A DNA stretch of 64,000 nucleotides from Eutreptiella sp. 'Long Island Sound 2002'. Lineage: Eukaryota; Euglenozoa; Euglenophyceae; Eutreptiales; Eutreptiaceae. Positions 8,284 to 16,318 of this stretch are shown piece after piece (position 1 is the first letter of the stretch; each line of letters starts with the position of its first letter). Both the position numbers and the translations under genes were made by a program. The DNA lies in NCBI GenBank assembly GCA_964036045.1, contig OZ038379.1, positions 14,706,317 to 14,770,316 on the forward strand, given 5' to 3'. Below the pieces are notes generated by a model that was not told the origin of the DNA, searched no databases, and worked only from the letters and a program-made list of their open reading frames with translations.

Positions 8284-11200
8284 TCAGTCCCTAGCTTTAG
8301 TCTTGGAGGCAAGCGTCTCAGCGAGCCTCAACAACTCACCAAGGTTGTTCTGGGACAAGTAGTCAACCAGAACTGAGTTTAGGCGTCCCTCAGGTAGAAC
8401 AAATGCAGAGAAGGGCTCCCAGGTGGCCTCTTCGACTCCAAACCCTTCCCAGAGGGTGAGGAAGCGCCAACCCTGGCGATAGCGGTGGCGTAGGACAGAC
8501 TTCACCAGGTAGAAGCCCTCCTTAGCCATCTCCTCGGCGTTCATGTCGGGGAGTTCACCTTCAACTTCCATAGGGCTGGCAGCCCCTTGTAGGTCCAGAG
8601 CGGCGATTTCCTCGTCGTTCAGCTCCCACTCCTCCCCACAGAGGTCTTCAGGATCATGGTAGCGCTTCAGGTGTTGAGCGGCGCACACCAGGGTCCCCCC
8701 TAGACGGGGAGAACACCGCACCGTGATACGGTGACCATCCACAGATAGAATCTTGTACGGCCCGAAGTATGGGTCATCGCTGGTAGAGCGAGGCCAGGCG
8801 GGTAGTCGACTGTGGTGCACCAGCACCCAGTCCCCCTCTTGGTAGGTGGCCGGTACTGGGTGCTTGTTCTTCTTGTTCCACTGACGCTCCCTCACTCTCT
8901 GGAGCATAGCCTTGGCCTTGTCCACCTTCGCTTGCTGCTCTTGGACCCACTCACCAACAGAAGAATGGGTGTCCTCTGGATAGGGGGCATGTAGGAACCA
9001 CGCCGGGCGCCCCATGAATAGCTCATGTGGCGAGTAGCCAGTAGCTGAACTCTCTTGGGAGTTCATCATCAAGGATATGACGGGGAGTAGTCTCACCCAG
9101 TCTCTGGTGCGTTCAGTTTTGCACCATATCCTGACGTTCTCCTTCAGGACACGAATCTGTCGCTCACATAGGGGGTTGCTCGTGTGAGAGTAGGGAATCC
9201 CCGTAGACACCTGGACATTGAGGGACCTCAGGACCCTCTTGTACCAGCCAGTATCTGAGCGTACTCGTACGTCCTCGTCGGAGTTGATCTCCTTGGGCGC
9301 CCCATAGACACAAAACCACTCCTCCAGGAGTATCTTGATAGTCTCCTCTCCGGTAATGTGCTTGGTACATGGGAACACCCTGGTAAACCTGGTCAACCCA
9401 CAGGTTACCACGAGGGCGAAGTCATAGCCCCCGAACTTAGGCATCTCCGTGTAGTCCACGTATAGAACACTGTTAGCACAGTGAGGGATGGGCAGGGTCG
9501 AGTAGAGACCTCTGTCCCTGATATCCCCTGGTTTACAGGACCTGCACAGGCACTTGTCCACGATAGGCTGGAGCGTCTTCCGCAGTTGGTCGTCAGTCCA
9601 CGTAGTGTGGAACCACTGCTTGAACAGCCTCAGGGTACGGTCAGCACCCACATGACCACTGGACTCATGGGTCCACTTCAGCAGCGCTGGGACTCGGTCA
9701 CTAGGCACCACGATGCGGTCCTCGTGCCAGAGGTAGCTCTTGTCCCGCTTCCACTGGTCTTGGTTGACCAGGAGGGGTTCAAGGCGTTTCTCCAGGCGCC
9801 GGTAGATATCCCCAAACTCCTGTAGGTACTCCGATTGTTGGAGTCCATCCAGGGGGCGTATCATGGTCACGTTCAGGTCCAGATGTACGTCGATACGGCT
9901 GAACGCCTCCTTAGCCAGCGCTTCAGACCGGGCACCAATCAGGGCGTCGAAGTTGTTGCGGCTGATGTAGTCGGCACACTCGTTCTTCACTCCCTGGATA
10001 TGGTGTACCGTCAGCCGTAGTTGACTGAGGTACGTCCACCAGCGCCGTAGCTTGGCCTTCTCAGGTGGGGGGCCCCTCTGGAAACTGCGGACCGGTTCTT
10101 GGTCGCACAGCCAGACCACAGGGTTACTCCCCAATAGTCGTGCTTGCGAGGATAGCACCAGCATACCCGCGAGCAATTCCTGCTCATAGGTGGAGTAGTT
10201 CCCCCTGGCCTGGTTCCACTTCCAGTTCCAGTGGCCCAGAGGTACTAGGACCCACTTGTCGTCAGGGTAGCTGTGCTTGAGGGTTCCATCTCGGTTGAGA
10301 CCTTCCGTCCCCCATTGGGAAATGGCCGAGTCGAACTCCTCCTTCTCTAGTGCTTGCCATTGGAACAACGTTCCACCACCGCCCACATTGCTGGCGTCGG
10401 TCACCAGGATAATCTCCCCTTGTGCCTTAGGCACGCCCAAGCACTTAGCGTTGGCTACCTTGTCTTTGAGCTCGTCAAACGCTTGTTGCTCTTGTGGGCC
10501 CCAGCGCCAAGTAGTACTCTTCTTGATCAAGTCAGTCAGTACTGCACTGGTGTAGGTGAAGTTTTTGATGTGGCGGCGATAGAAGTTGCACGCCCCAATG
10601 AAACTGCGTACATCATGAATTCTTTTCTTGGGGTCTTCGTGTCGTACCTTGGCATCCATCAGGGGTTTGGCCTTAGAGGCCGCTGGGGTCCACCACCCAT
10701 AGCCAACGTCAAACCCCAGGTACTGCATGGTCTCCTGCATGAACTCACACTTCTCCAGCTTGAGTCGTGTGTGGTTCTCCTGGCAGACCGCAAAGAACTC
10801 ACCCAAGAGGATTAGGTGATCCTCCTGGGTATTGGTCCCGAGGCATACATCGTCGATGTGAGCCTCCATCTGGGCCCCACGGGATATGAGCTCCTGCACC
10901 TTAGGTCTCCTTCGTAGGATGGACAAGATCTTGTTCATCAGCTCTTGGAACAGAGCGGGTGCGTTAGCCACGCCGAATGGCATGACCTTCCACTTGAATA
11001 CCCTCCCCTGAGGGCTGATGAAGGCCAGTAGTTCCTGCGCGTTGGGCGTCAGGTCCACTTGCCAGAATCCACTTCGCTTGTCCATCTTGGTCTTGTAGCG
11101 AAAGGAGGCTATCTTCTCCAGGGTAGACTCCATATTGGAAATGGACCCTGAGTGGTTCAGCGTCTTCTTGTTCAGCTCTCCATAGTCCACTACCAGCCGT

Positions 11201-13212
11201 TTGGCTGTAGACCCAGGTTTAGCCACCAGGAAACAGGGGCTGCAGTGTAGGGGGTAGTCCCCGTCCTTGTACTCCAGGACTAGGCCAGCGTCGATACATT
11301 CTTGTATATGTCGCTCGATCTCGTCGGCCTGCTCTTTAGGAGCTGGATAGGGTCTCCTCCGAATCTTATGACCCACGAACTCGGGTTTCAGCTTCAGGTC
11401 CATCTGTACCAGCTTGTCGCATGAGGCTGGAGGGGGTAGTTCTCCGAACACCTCCAGATAGGTCCTTATCAGCTTCTGTACCCGCGGGTCCAACACCTTG
11501 ATCTTGTCCTCCATGTCCTCGTCGGAGTGTAAGTTGCTTGCCCCTTGAATAGACGTCGGGAGGTGGTCCTCCACCGACTCTTCGCCCGCGGTAGCATCCT
11601 TCAGCCCTTGGTAGGCATATAGAAGGTCTTGCTCGACCATCTCCGATGGACGATGGCAACATAGGCACGCTCGAGGGGGTTCACATACACATTCCTCCGA
11701 GAGGTCGTCCTCCTCTGGGGTCCTCACATGGGCGCCCCACACGCTCTTCATGAGCTTGAGATCTACCTCCCTTTGCCAGGTGGTGATCTTCTGTTCGAGG
11801 TCCTCCTTCAATTGGGATAGGTCTCCCATACGTCCTTGCTTCAGTGGCCACGAGCTGCGGGTAGGCTTCGCGTAGCATAGCTTTTTCGCCACCAACTTCC
11901 TCTTGGAATCCACATACTCCCTGAGCCTGGATCGAGGGTCCAGCTCTTCATCCACGGGGTCTTCCACCCTCATGGAGAGTAGGGGTTTTAGTGGGGCGAC
12001 GTACTCGGCGTTCTCCACTTCCTCCACCGCGGTCTGCACGAAGAAGGCGTCGTGCTCAGTTTCGTCGTCTGAGTGGATAGAGCTAGGTAGCTCAGATAGT
12101 CCACACTCAGAGACTCCATCAGGAACAGGTACATGACGGGGAGAGTTGGGGGCGTTGGTGTCAGTCACGACGTACTCATCTCCTCCGGGTGTAGTTTCAA
12201 CAGCATCTTGAGGTCGTAGGCGATCCTTCAAGTCACCCAAGGCGAGTCCATCGCTTTCTCGTTGTATAGCCTGGACCAGAGTAGGGTCCAGGTCTTCCCA
12301 GGGGATGGTGGTTAGACTTCTGTCCACCACGCTGAGCATACTCCCCCATCCGGGCTTCCCAATGGGCGTCTTGCGTCCCAGAGGCACGTAGATGGCCTCA
12401 TCAGGTAACCGCACAGAGCTGATAGTCAGCTTGTCAAGGAGGGTTCGCCAGTACTCGTTGCCCCCATGGGCTCCCCAATCGGGGGAACACAGGACCATAC
12501 GGGAACGTTCCAAGGCCACCTTGGTCAGCACCTTCCCCAGTTCACTGAATCTGGGGTTCCCGTAGGCCATCCCGAAAGAGGGCCAGTAAAATTTGTAGCT
12601 GCAGTTCTTCCCCTTGCTGCAGTATAGGTCCAGTACATGCTGCTTGTCGCTGGCGAACAGCTCCACACTTAGGTCTTCTCGAGAGTAACCCAACTCCTTC
12701 AGACCTTGGTCTAGGACTTCCCCCAATAGTTGATAGTCCTCAGTTTTGGAGGCCGCCATCATGTTCGAGGGCTCCTCCTTCGATAGTCTCAGGTAACTAA
12801 AGGTATGTTCCGACTGCTCCAGTGGCACAGACTCTCTGCCACTGCCGTGGTCCACGTACAGGAGGTAGGGCGCTTGCAGCGTCAGGGATTGTATCTGGGA
12901 GTGCTGCACGAAGAAGTCAGTCCCCAGTACAAAGTCGAAGGCCTCAGTGTCCATCACATAGAACCGATGGGCGATAGTTCGAGAGCCCATAGGTACCTCC
13001 ACTTCACAGTCCCCGCAGCTGTGCACCACATGTCCATCCCCCATGCGTATAGCGGCGGTGGTCATGGTGTTCTTCAGGCTCCCACAAGGTAAAATTTTCT
13101 TGGCCACTATAGATATTGTGGCGCCAGTATCCAGTACCCCCAGGTATTCACGTCCCCCTAGTCCGATACGTACCCAAAACACCAGGTCTTGGGTGCCACC
13201 AGAGCGTCCCTG
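8284..13212 (-). CDS. Pol polyprotein of element A (PR-Dam-like-RT-RH-IN-chromodomain)
   Basis: About 1,642 codons, intact, in frame with gag across one TGA, so probably made as a Gag-Pol readthrough product. I number residues from the GTG at 13,182; no ATG is needed under readthrough. In order: retropepsin (LDTGAT at 17-22; DFVLGTDFF); Dam-like domain (VELFAS at 173-178, GNPRF at 208-212, SPDW at 233-236); a Cys-rich patch (CVCEPPRACLCC near 500); RT from about 590 (MDKRSGFWQ; active site HIDD at 775-778, where YxDD is usual); RNase H (VTDASN near 928, HIQGVKNECADY near 1,060); integrase with HHCC finger (HESSGH...CLCRSC) and DDE residues (VDYTEM, NSDEDVRV, CERQIRVLKE); C-terminal chromodomain (WRFLTLWEGFGVEEATWEP), which targets chromatin in chromoviruses. 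Stop TGA 8,286-8,284. Confidence 0.93.
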   Translation of the reverse strand, partial: QGRSGGTQDLVFWVRIGLGGREYLGVLDTGATISIVAKKILPCGSLKNTMTTAAIRMGDGHVVHSCGDCEVEVPMGSRTIAHRFYVMDTEAFDFVLGTDFFVQHSQIQSLTLQAPYLLYVDHGSGRESVPLEQSEHTFSYLRLSKEEPSNMMAASKTEDYQLLGEVLDQGLKELGYSREDLSVELFASDKQHVLDLYCSKGKNCSYKFYWPSFGMAYGNPRFSELGKVLTKVALERSRMVLCSPDWGAHGGNEYWRTLLDKLTISSVRLPDEAIYVPLGRKTPIGKPGWGSMLSVVDRSLTTIPWEDLDPTLVQAIQRESDGLALGDLKDRLRPQDAVETTPGGDEYVVTDTNAPNSPRHVPVPDGVSECGLSELPSSIHSDDETEHDAFFVQTAVEEVENAEYVAPLKPLLSMRVEDPVDEELDPRSRLREYVDSKRKLVAKKLCYAKPTRSSWPLKQGRMGDLSQLKEDLEQKITTWQREVDLKLMKSVWGAHVRTPEEDDLSEECVCEPPRACLCCHRPSEMVEQDLLYAYQGLKDATAGEESVEDHLPTSIQGASNLHSDEDMEDKIKVLDPRVQKLIRTYLEVFGELPPPASCDKLVQMDLKLKPEFVGHKIRRRPYPAPKEQADEIERHIQECIDAGLVLEYKDGDYPLHCSPCFLVAKPGSTAKRLVVDYGELNKKTLNHSGSISNMESTLEKIASFRYKTKMDKRSGFWQVDLTPNAQELLAFISPQGRVFKWKVMPFGVANAPALFQELMNKILSILRRRPKVQELISRGAQMEAHIDDVCLGTNTQEDHLILLGEFFAVCQENHTRLKLEKCEFMQETMQYLGFDVGYGWWTPAASKAKPLMDAKVRHEDPKKRIHDVRSFIGACNFYRRHIKNFTYTSAVLTDLIKKSTTWRWGPQEQQAFDELKDKVANAKCLGVPKAQGEIILVTDASNVGGGGTLFQWQALEKEEFDSAISQWGTEGLNRDGTLKHSYPDDKWVLVPLGHWNWKWNQARGNYSTYEQELLAGMLVLSSQARLLGSNPVVWLCDQEPVRSFQRGPPPEKAKLRRWWTYLSQLRLTVHHIQGVKNECADYISRNNFDALIGARSEALAKEAFSRIDVHLDLNVTMIRPLDGLQQSEYLQEFGDIYRRLEKRLEPLLVNQDQWKRDKSYLWHEDRIVVPSDRVPALLKWTHESSGHVGADRTLRLFKQWFHTTWTDDQLRKTLQPIVDKCLCRSCKPGDIRDRGLYSTLPIPHCANSVLYVDYTEMPKFGGYDFALVVTCGLTRFTRVFPCTKHITGEETIKILLEEWFCVYGAPKEINSDEDVRVRSDTGWYKRVLRSLNVQVSTGIPYSHTSNPLCERQIRVLKENVRIWCKTERTRDWVRLLPVISLMMNSQESSATGYSPHELFMGRPAWFLHAPYPEDTHSSVGEWVQEQQAKVDKAKAMLQRVRERQWNKKNKHPVPATYQEGDWVLVHHSRLPAWPRSTSDDPYFGPYKILSVDGHRITVRCSPRLGGTLVCAAQHLKRYHDPEDLCGEEWELNDEEIAALDLQGAASPMEVEGELPDMNAEEMAKEGFYLVKSVLRHRYRQGWRFLTLWEGFGVEEATWEPFSAFVLPEGRLNSVLVDYLSQNNLGELLRLAETLASKTKARD

Positions 13213-13215
13213 TCA
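13213..13215 (-). promoter_or_regulatory. In-frame TGA between gag and pol (readthrough candidate)
   Basis: Gag ends ...CPAEF-TGA and the same frame continues CAGGGACGCTCT into the protease with no other stop. Same-frame gag and pol separated by one stop is the arrangement used by readthrough retroelements (gammaretroviral UAG is the classic case). The element is young and otherwise intact, so decay is less likely than a functional stop. A Trp or Arg codon mutated to TGA is the alternative. Confidence 0.65.
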
Positions 13216-15411
13216 GAATTCCGCGGGACAGGTCACCTCGAACCCCTTGTTCCGCAATTTGCGGGCCATCCTCATGAAACGGCTTCTCTTCTTGGCGTTG
13301 CCGTCATCCCCACCTTCATGCTCACGCTTGGCTCCTTGTTCTTGCTGTGCCTGCGTCTGTGAGCGTGTGGTAGGTCCAGACTGCCCTCCAGAGGGCTCGG
13401 AGTTCCCCCCTGGATTAGGGTTGGGGTTACCTCCGTTCTTGTCCTTGTTCTTGTTGTCGTTCTGGCGGTTAGCGCCTCCTCCTCGTCCACCTTGACCCTT
13501 GTCTTGACCACCTTGACCACGTCCTTTCGACTTGCCCTTGCGGGAGTCGTTGCCTTTGGCCTTGCCTCCACCTTTGCCTGAGCCTTTGCCAGGATCTTCC
13601 CCCTTAAGCTTCGCCGATAGGCGTTGCTTATGGTAGCACTCATCCTCGTAGTGCTTCCGCTTACCGCAGAATGCACACGTGATGGTGCAGCGGTAATGAT
13701 CCGGCAGCTTCACTTTGGCGCCGGTGATCTTCTCCTGCTGCTTCCCCTGGACGACGAAGCAGTCTCGCTGCTCGCAGTCAGAGGCGTGCTGCAGGTGGCC
13801 CTGCTCATCTCTGGCATCACACCAGAATAGCTCCTTCACGTTCTCCATTAGGCGGGCGTGGGCGTGTTTGGGGGTATTCCCCTGCCCAGGTCGGGACCCT
13901 TGGTACCCTTTGCCTCCAGAACCTCCACCAGGACGGTAGTTGTTCAGGTGCTGGTCGCTCTCCTTCTCCAGCGCCATCTCCAGGAGCAGCACGCATAGAT
14001 CCTCGTAGCGGAGGGATCTAGCCTTGCGCTCAGCCGTCAGACGGCACTCGTCCCATAGCTCTCGGGGGAGCTTGGCGCACAACCAGAACAGCAGGTCGTC
14101 GCTGCTGTAGGAACCGGGTGTCAGTCGTCCAGCCCAGTGATCCAAGTCCGCCAACAGCTCGGAGACCCTGCCAGGTTTGGGGTTGTTGGGCAGCACGGGC
14201 TGAGCTCGGCGTCCTTCAGGGCGTCGGGTCTTCTTCTTCTTCTTTTTCTTCTTCTTGCCCTTGGGGTCCTCGGGGTCCTCAGGGTCTTCGTCATCCGATG
14301 GCGAAGAAGAATCCATCGACGGCAGCCCGTCGTCGGAGGGGTCTCCGCCTAGATCACTGGAGCCATAAGGCTCCACGTCCACCATAGCCCTTAGGGCTGT
14401 CAGCCCCAGCTGGTCCAGCTCGGCCCTCGTCGAGTTCGTCACGTGACTGTAGGGCGGCTGGGCCGTTCTCGGGACGAATGGACTTCTCGGTACTGCTGCA
14501 GGAGTCGGCATCGGTCGGCTCCTCAGGCTCCCCAGGGTATTTGTCAACCCTGCCGCCAGGTGGTTAGCCTGTACTCGGTGGGGTGACATTCCCACCGTCG
14601 TAGGTGACGCATGGGACGGGATCATCAGGGGCTGCAGTTTCTCCCTGATCTCTTGCGTGAGGTCGCTCACGATTTGCGAAGTGGCTCCTCGGAGCACCTC
14701 GTTGATCTCCGACCGCGTCAGGGACCTGTTGGAGGATCTTCCCGATCCTCTACTCCTGCCTCCCAGAGACTCTGGTCCTTTCCTCAACCCACTCAAGGGT
14801 GCATACCCGGGTGCATACCCAGGAGCATACCCAGGAACTTCCATGTAGGTTCCAGTGGCGTGGAGTGGATGGGGATGGTCAGCCGCATACCATCGCGGCG
14901 CAGAGTTGGAAGCCACCGGCTCACTGGCAGTAGTTGCCTCAAGGAGCGCAGTGGTAGGTGGGCCCATGCCATAGGCGGGGTAGTGAGGCATGCCAGTAAA
15001 GCCTGTGCCCTCTGCCATAGGCGGGTTGGTTGTGGAGGTGGATGTTGCGGCGGCTGGGAGTGTGGTGGTTATGGGAGAGGGTGATGCTTGGAGGCCAGAA
15101 GCGCTTGGTGCGCCTTCGAAGGTAGGGACATCCGTCGGGTCTTGCCCTTGCTCCTCTCCTTCGTCTGCTCCTTCTCCAGCATCCTTCTCGCTCTCGTTCT
15201 CTCTCTTCCTCTTCGCAGGCTGAGGCTGAGAGACCACTTCCTTGACCGTCAGGGCCCCAAAGGCCGTCTGGAGGCCATCCAGGGAGTCCTCCGCCGTATC
15301 CACTGGCCCATGTAAGGGCTCCACCGAAGGTACAGCGTCAGGCGCCGGCCTTGCCGGTGCCTCAGGCGCTGGCGCTGTGTTCACATCGGCGTCCACTCTT
15401 CCTGGCTCCAT
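13213..15411 (-). CDS. Gag of element A
   Basis: 732 codons from ATG 15,411, 98 nt after the 5' LTR. The N-terminal half is low-complexity Pro/Ala/Ser with a tandem GYAP repeat (193-205). An acidic stretch (DDEDPEDPEDP) and a nine-Lys run lie at 372-394. A capsid-like alpha-helical part follows at about 405-490 (VSELLADLDHWAGRL, LLFWLCAKLPRELWDECR). A CCHC zinc knuckle, CAFCGKRKHYEDEC, is at 579-592, with an extra Cys cluster just before it. The tail is Gly/Lys/Gln-rich (GKGSGKGGGKAKG) and should bind nucleic acid. It packages element RNA in the cytoplasm. Ends TGA, with in-frame pol beyond. Confidence 0.9.
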   Translation of the reverse strand: MEPGRVDADVNTAPAPEAPARPAPDAVPSVEPLHGPVDTAEDSLDGLQTAFGALTVKEVVSQPQPAKRKRENESEKDAGEGADEGEEQGQDPTDVPTFEGAPSASGLQASPSPITTTLPAAATSTSTTNPPMAEGTGFTGMPHYPAYGMGPPTTALLEATTASEPVASNSAPRWYAADHPHPLHATGTYMEVPGYAPGYAPGYAPLSGLRKGPESLGGRSRGSGRSSNRSLTRSEINEVLRGATSQIVSDLTQEIREKLQPLMIPSHASPTTVGMSPHRVQANHLAAGLTNTLGSLRSRPMPTPAAVPRSPFVPRTAQPPYSHVTNSTRAELDQLGLTALRAMVDVEPYGSSDLGGDPSDDGLPSMDSSSPSDDEDPEDPEDPKGKKKKKKKKKTRRPEGRRAQPVLPNNPKPGRVSELLADLDHWAGRLTPGSYSSDDLLFWLCAKLPRELWDECRLTAERKARSLRYEDLCVLLLEMALEKESDQHLNNYRPGGGSGGKGYQGSRPGQGNTPKHAHARLMENVKELFWCDARDEQGHLQHASDCEQRDCFVVQGKQQEKITGAKVKLPDHYRCTITCAFCGKRKHYEDECYHKQRLSAKLKGEDPGKGSGKGGGKAKGNDSRKGKSKGRGQGGQDKGQGGRGGGANRQNDNKNKDKNGGNPNPNPGGNSEPSGGQSGPTTRSQTQAQQEQGAKREHEGGDDGNAKKRSRFMRMARKLRNKGFEVTCPAEF

Positions 15412-15492
15412 CTTAATCCGCCCTTCTGCTTATATTTGCCTGCTCGGAGCACTGGTTGTACGGCGCGGGGTCGCTGCCGGTGCACAGAGACA

Positions 15493-15510
15493 GGCTGCCT
15501 CTTGCTACCA
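15493..15510 (-). promoter_or_regulatory. Primer-binding site of element A
   Basis: Right after the 5' LTR the minus strand reads TGGTAGCAAGAGGCAGCC. The first eight bases match the complement of the 3' end of initiator Met tRNA (TGGTAGCA), and the next GAGG also matches if one A is skipped. Initiator-Met priming is common in Ty3/gypsy elements. The first T may be shared with the LTR end. Confidence 0.65.
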
Positions 15511-16307
15511 GAAAAGTTTATAGTGTTTTCAGCACTGTGTTTTTGCTTCTCCTGCTGCTTGTTGTTGCTGTAGGGTGTCCTGCTGCTGGTTTTGGATGAT
15601 GAAAAGCTTTTGTTTGTTGAAATACAGTAAAGCCAACTCAATCCAGGATAGCCCAAGCCAATAGTATGCAAGGAGAAGGTAATTCAGGATCAAAGCATGA
15701 AGGGCTGCAGTGTAAACAGTGAAAGATGATTGGATATTCACAGAAACTACAGCTCAGGTCACATATGAATGCATATTCACAAAGATAGCTGAAATGTTTT
15801 AGGAAAAGAGTTAGAAAACTGCCTCAGGATCACTCTCTCTCCATAGTGCCATCTTAGGAGATGTGCACTCTTTGTTTTGGGTCCCATATGTGCTGAGGTG
15901 GCATGGTATGTGGCGATGAGGTCACTGCCATGTCACATGGGATCTTCCTACTTAGCTAGGCTGACCAGGAATTGAACCCAGGACCTCTCAAAAAGAGGTG
16001 CCTAGCCCCCTAGGGTGTATACCACTAGGGCAGATAAGTATTCATGGAAAAACATAGATAAATTCATAGGCTCTACCTTAGGTATGTCAGTGCTCAGTCA
16101 ACTCAGGAAAAGATGTTTTACTTCTGATTGAAAGGGGATTAAGGGGTCCACTCCATGTCCTGATTGGGTGTTTGGTTCCATAGGTCAAAATGTGTTCTCA
16201 CCACTTTTGGCTGGACCAATACTAAGATAAAAATGCATGGATGCTCAGTGCATCTCTAATACAACTAGAGTATGTCCCAAAGCAATGGAAAAGCACTTTT
16301 TCTTACT
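15510..16307 (-). repeat. 5' LTR of element A
   Basis: 798-bp twin of 5,215-6,012. As the upstream LTR for the minus-strand transcript it should hold the active promoter. No clear TATA box was identified. It contains the tRNA-like segment at 15,957-16,035 and the duplicate 70-codon ORF at 15,741-15,529. CCGAG target duplication follows at 16,308-16,312. Confidence 0.92.
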
Positions 16308-16318
16308 CCGAGTACTTT

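Larger units (their letters stand above)
5215..16307 (-). mobile_element. Young, complete chromovirus-like LTR retrotransposon A
   Basis: Two 798-bp LTRs (5,215-6,012 and 15,510-16,307), for which I noticed one base difference, bound an internal region with PBS, gag, pol and PPT in the expected minus-strand order. The CCGAG duplication flanks the element. Pol order is protease, Dam-like domain, RT, RNase H, integrase, chromodomain, so it belongs to the Ty3/gypsy chromovirus type. Gag and pol are in the same frame with only TGA between them. The intact pol and near-identical LTRs point to a recent insertion, into the gag of the older element B. Unusual features are the 2.3-kb 3' non-coding region with dense hairpins and a tRNA-like sequence inside each LTR. 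Confidence 0.93.

Noticed and set aside
7926-8312. Envelope-like protein after pol
   Set aside because: Only one weak hydrophobic stretch, no signal peptide or glycoprotein features, overlaps the pol end.
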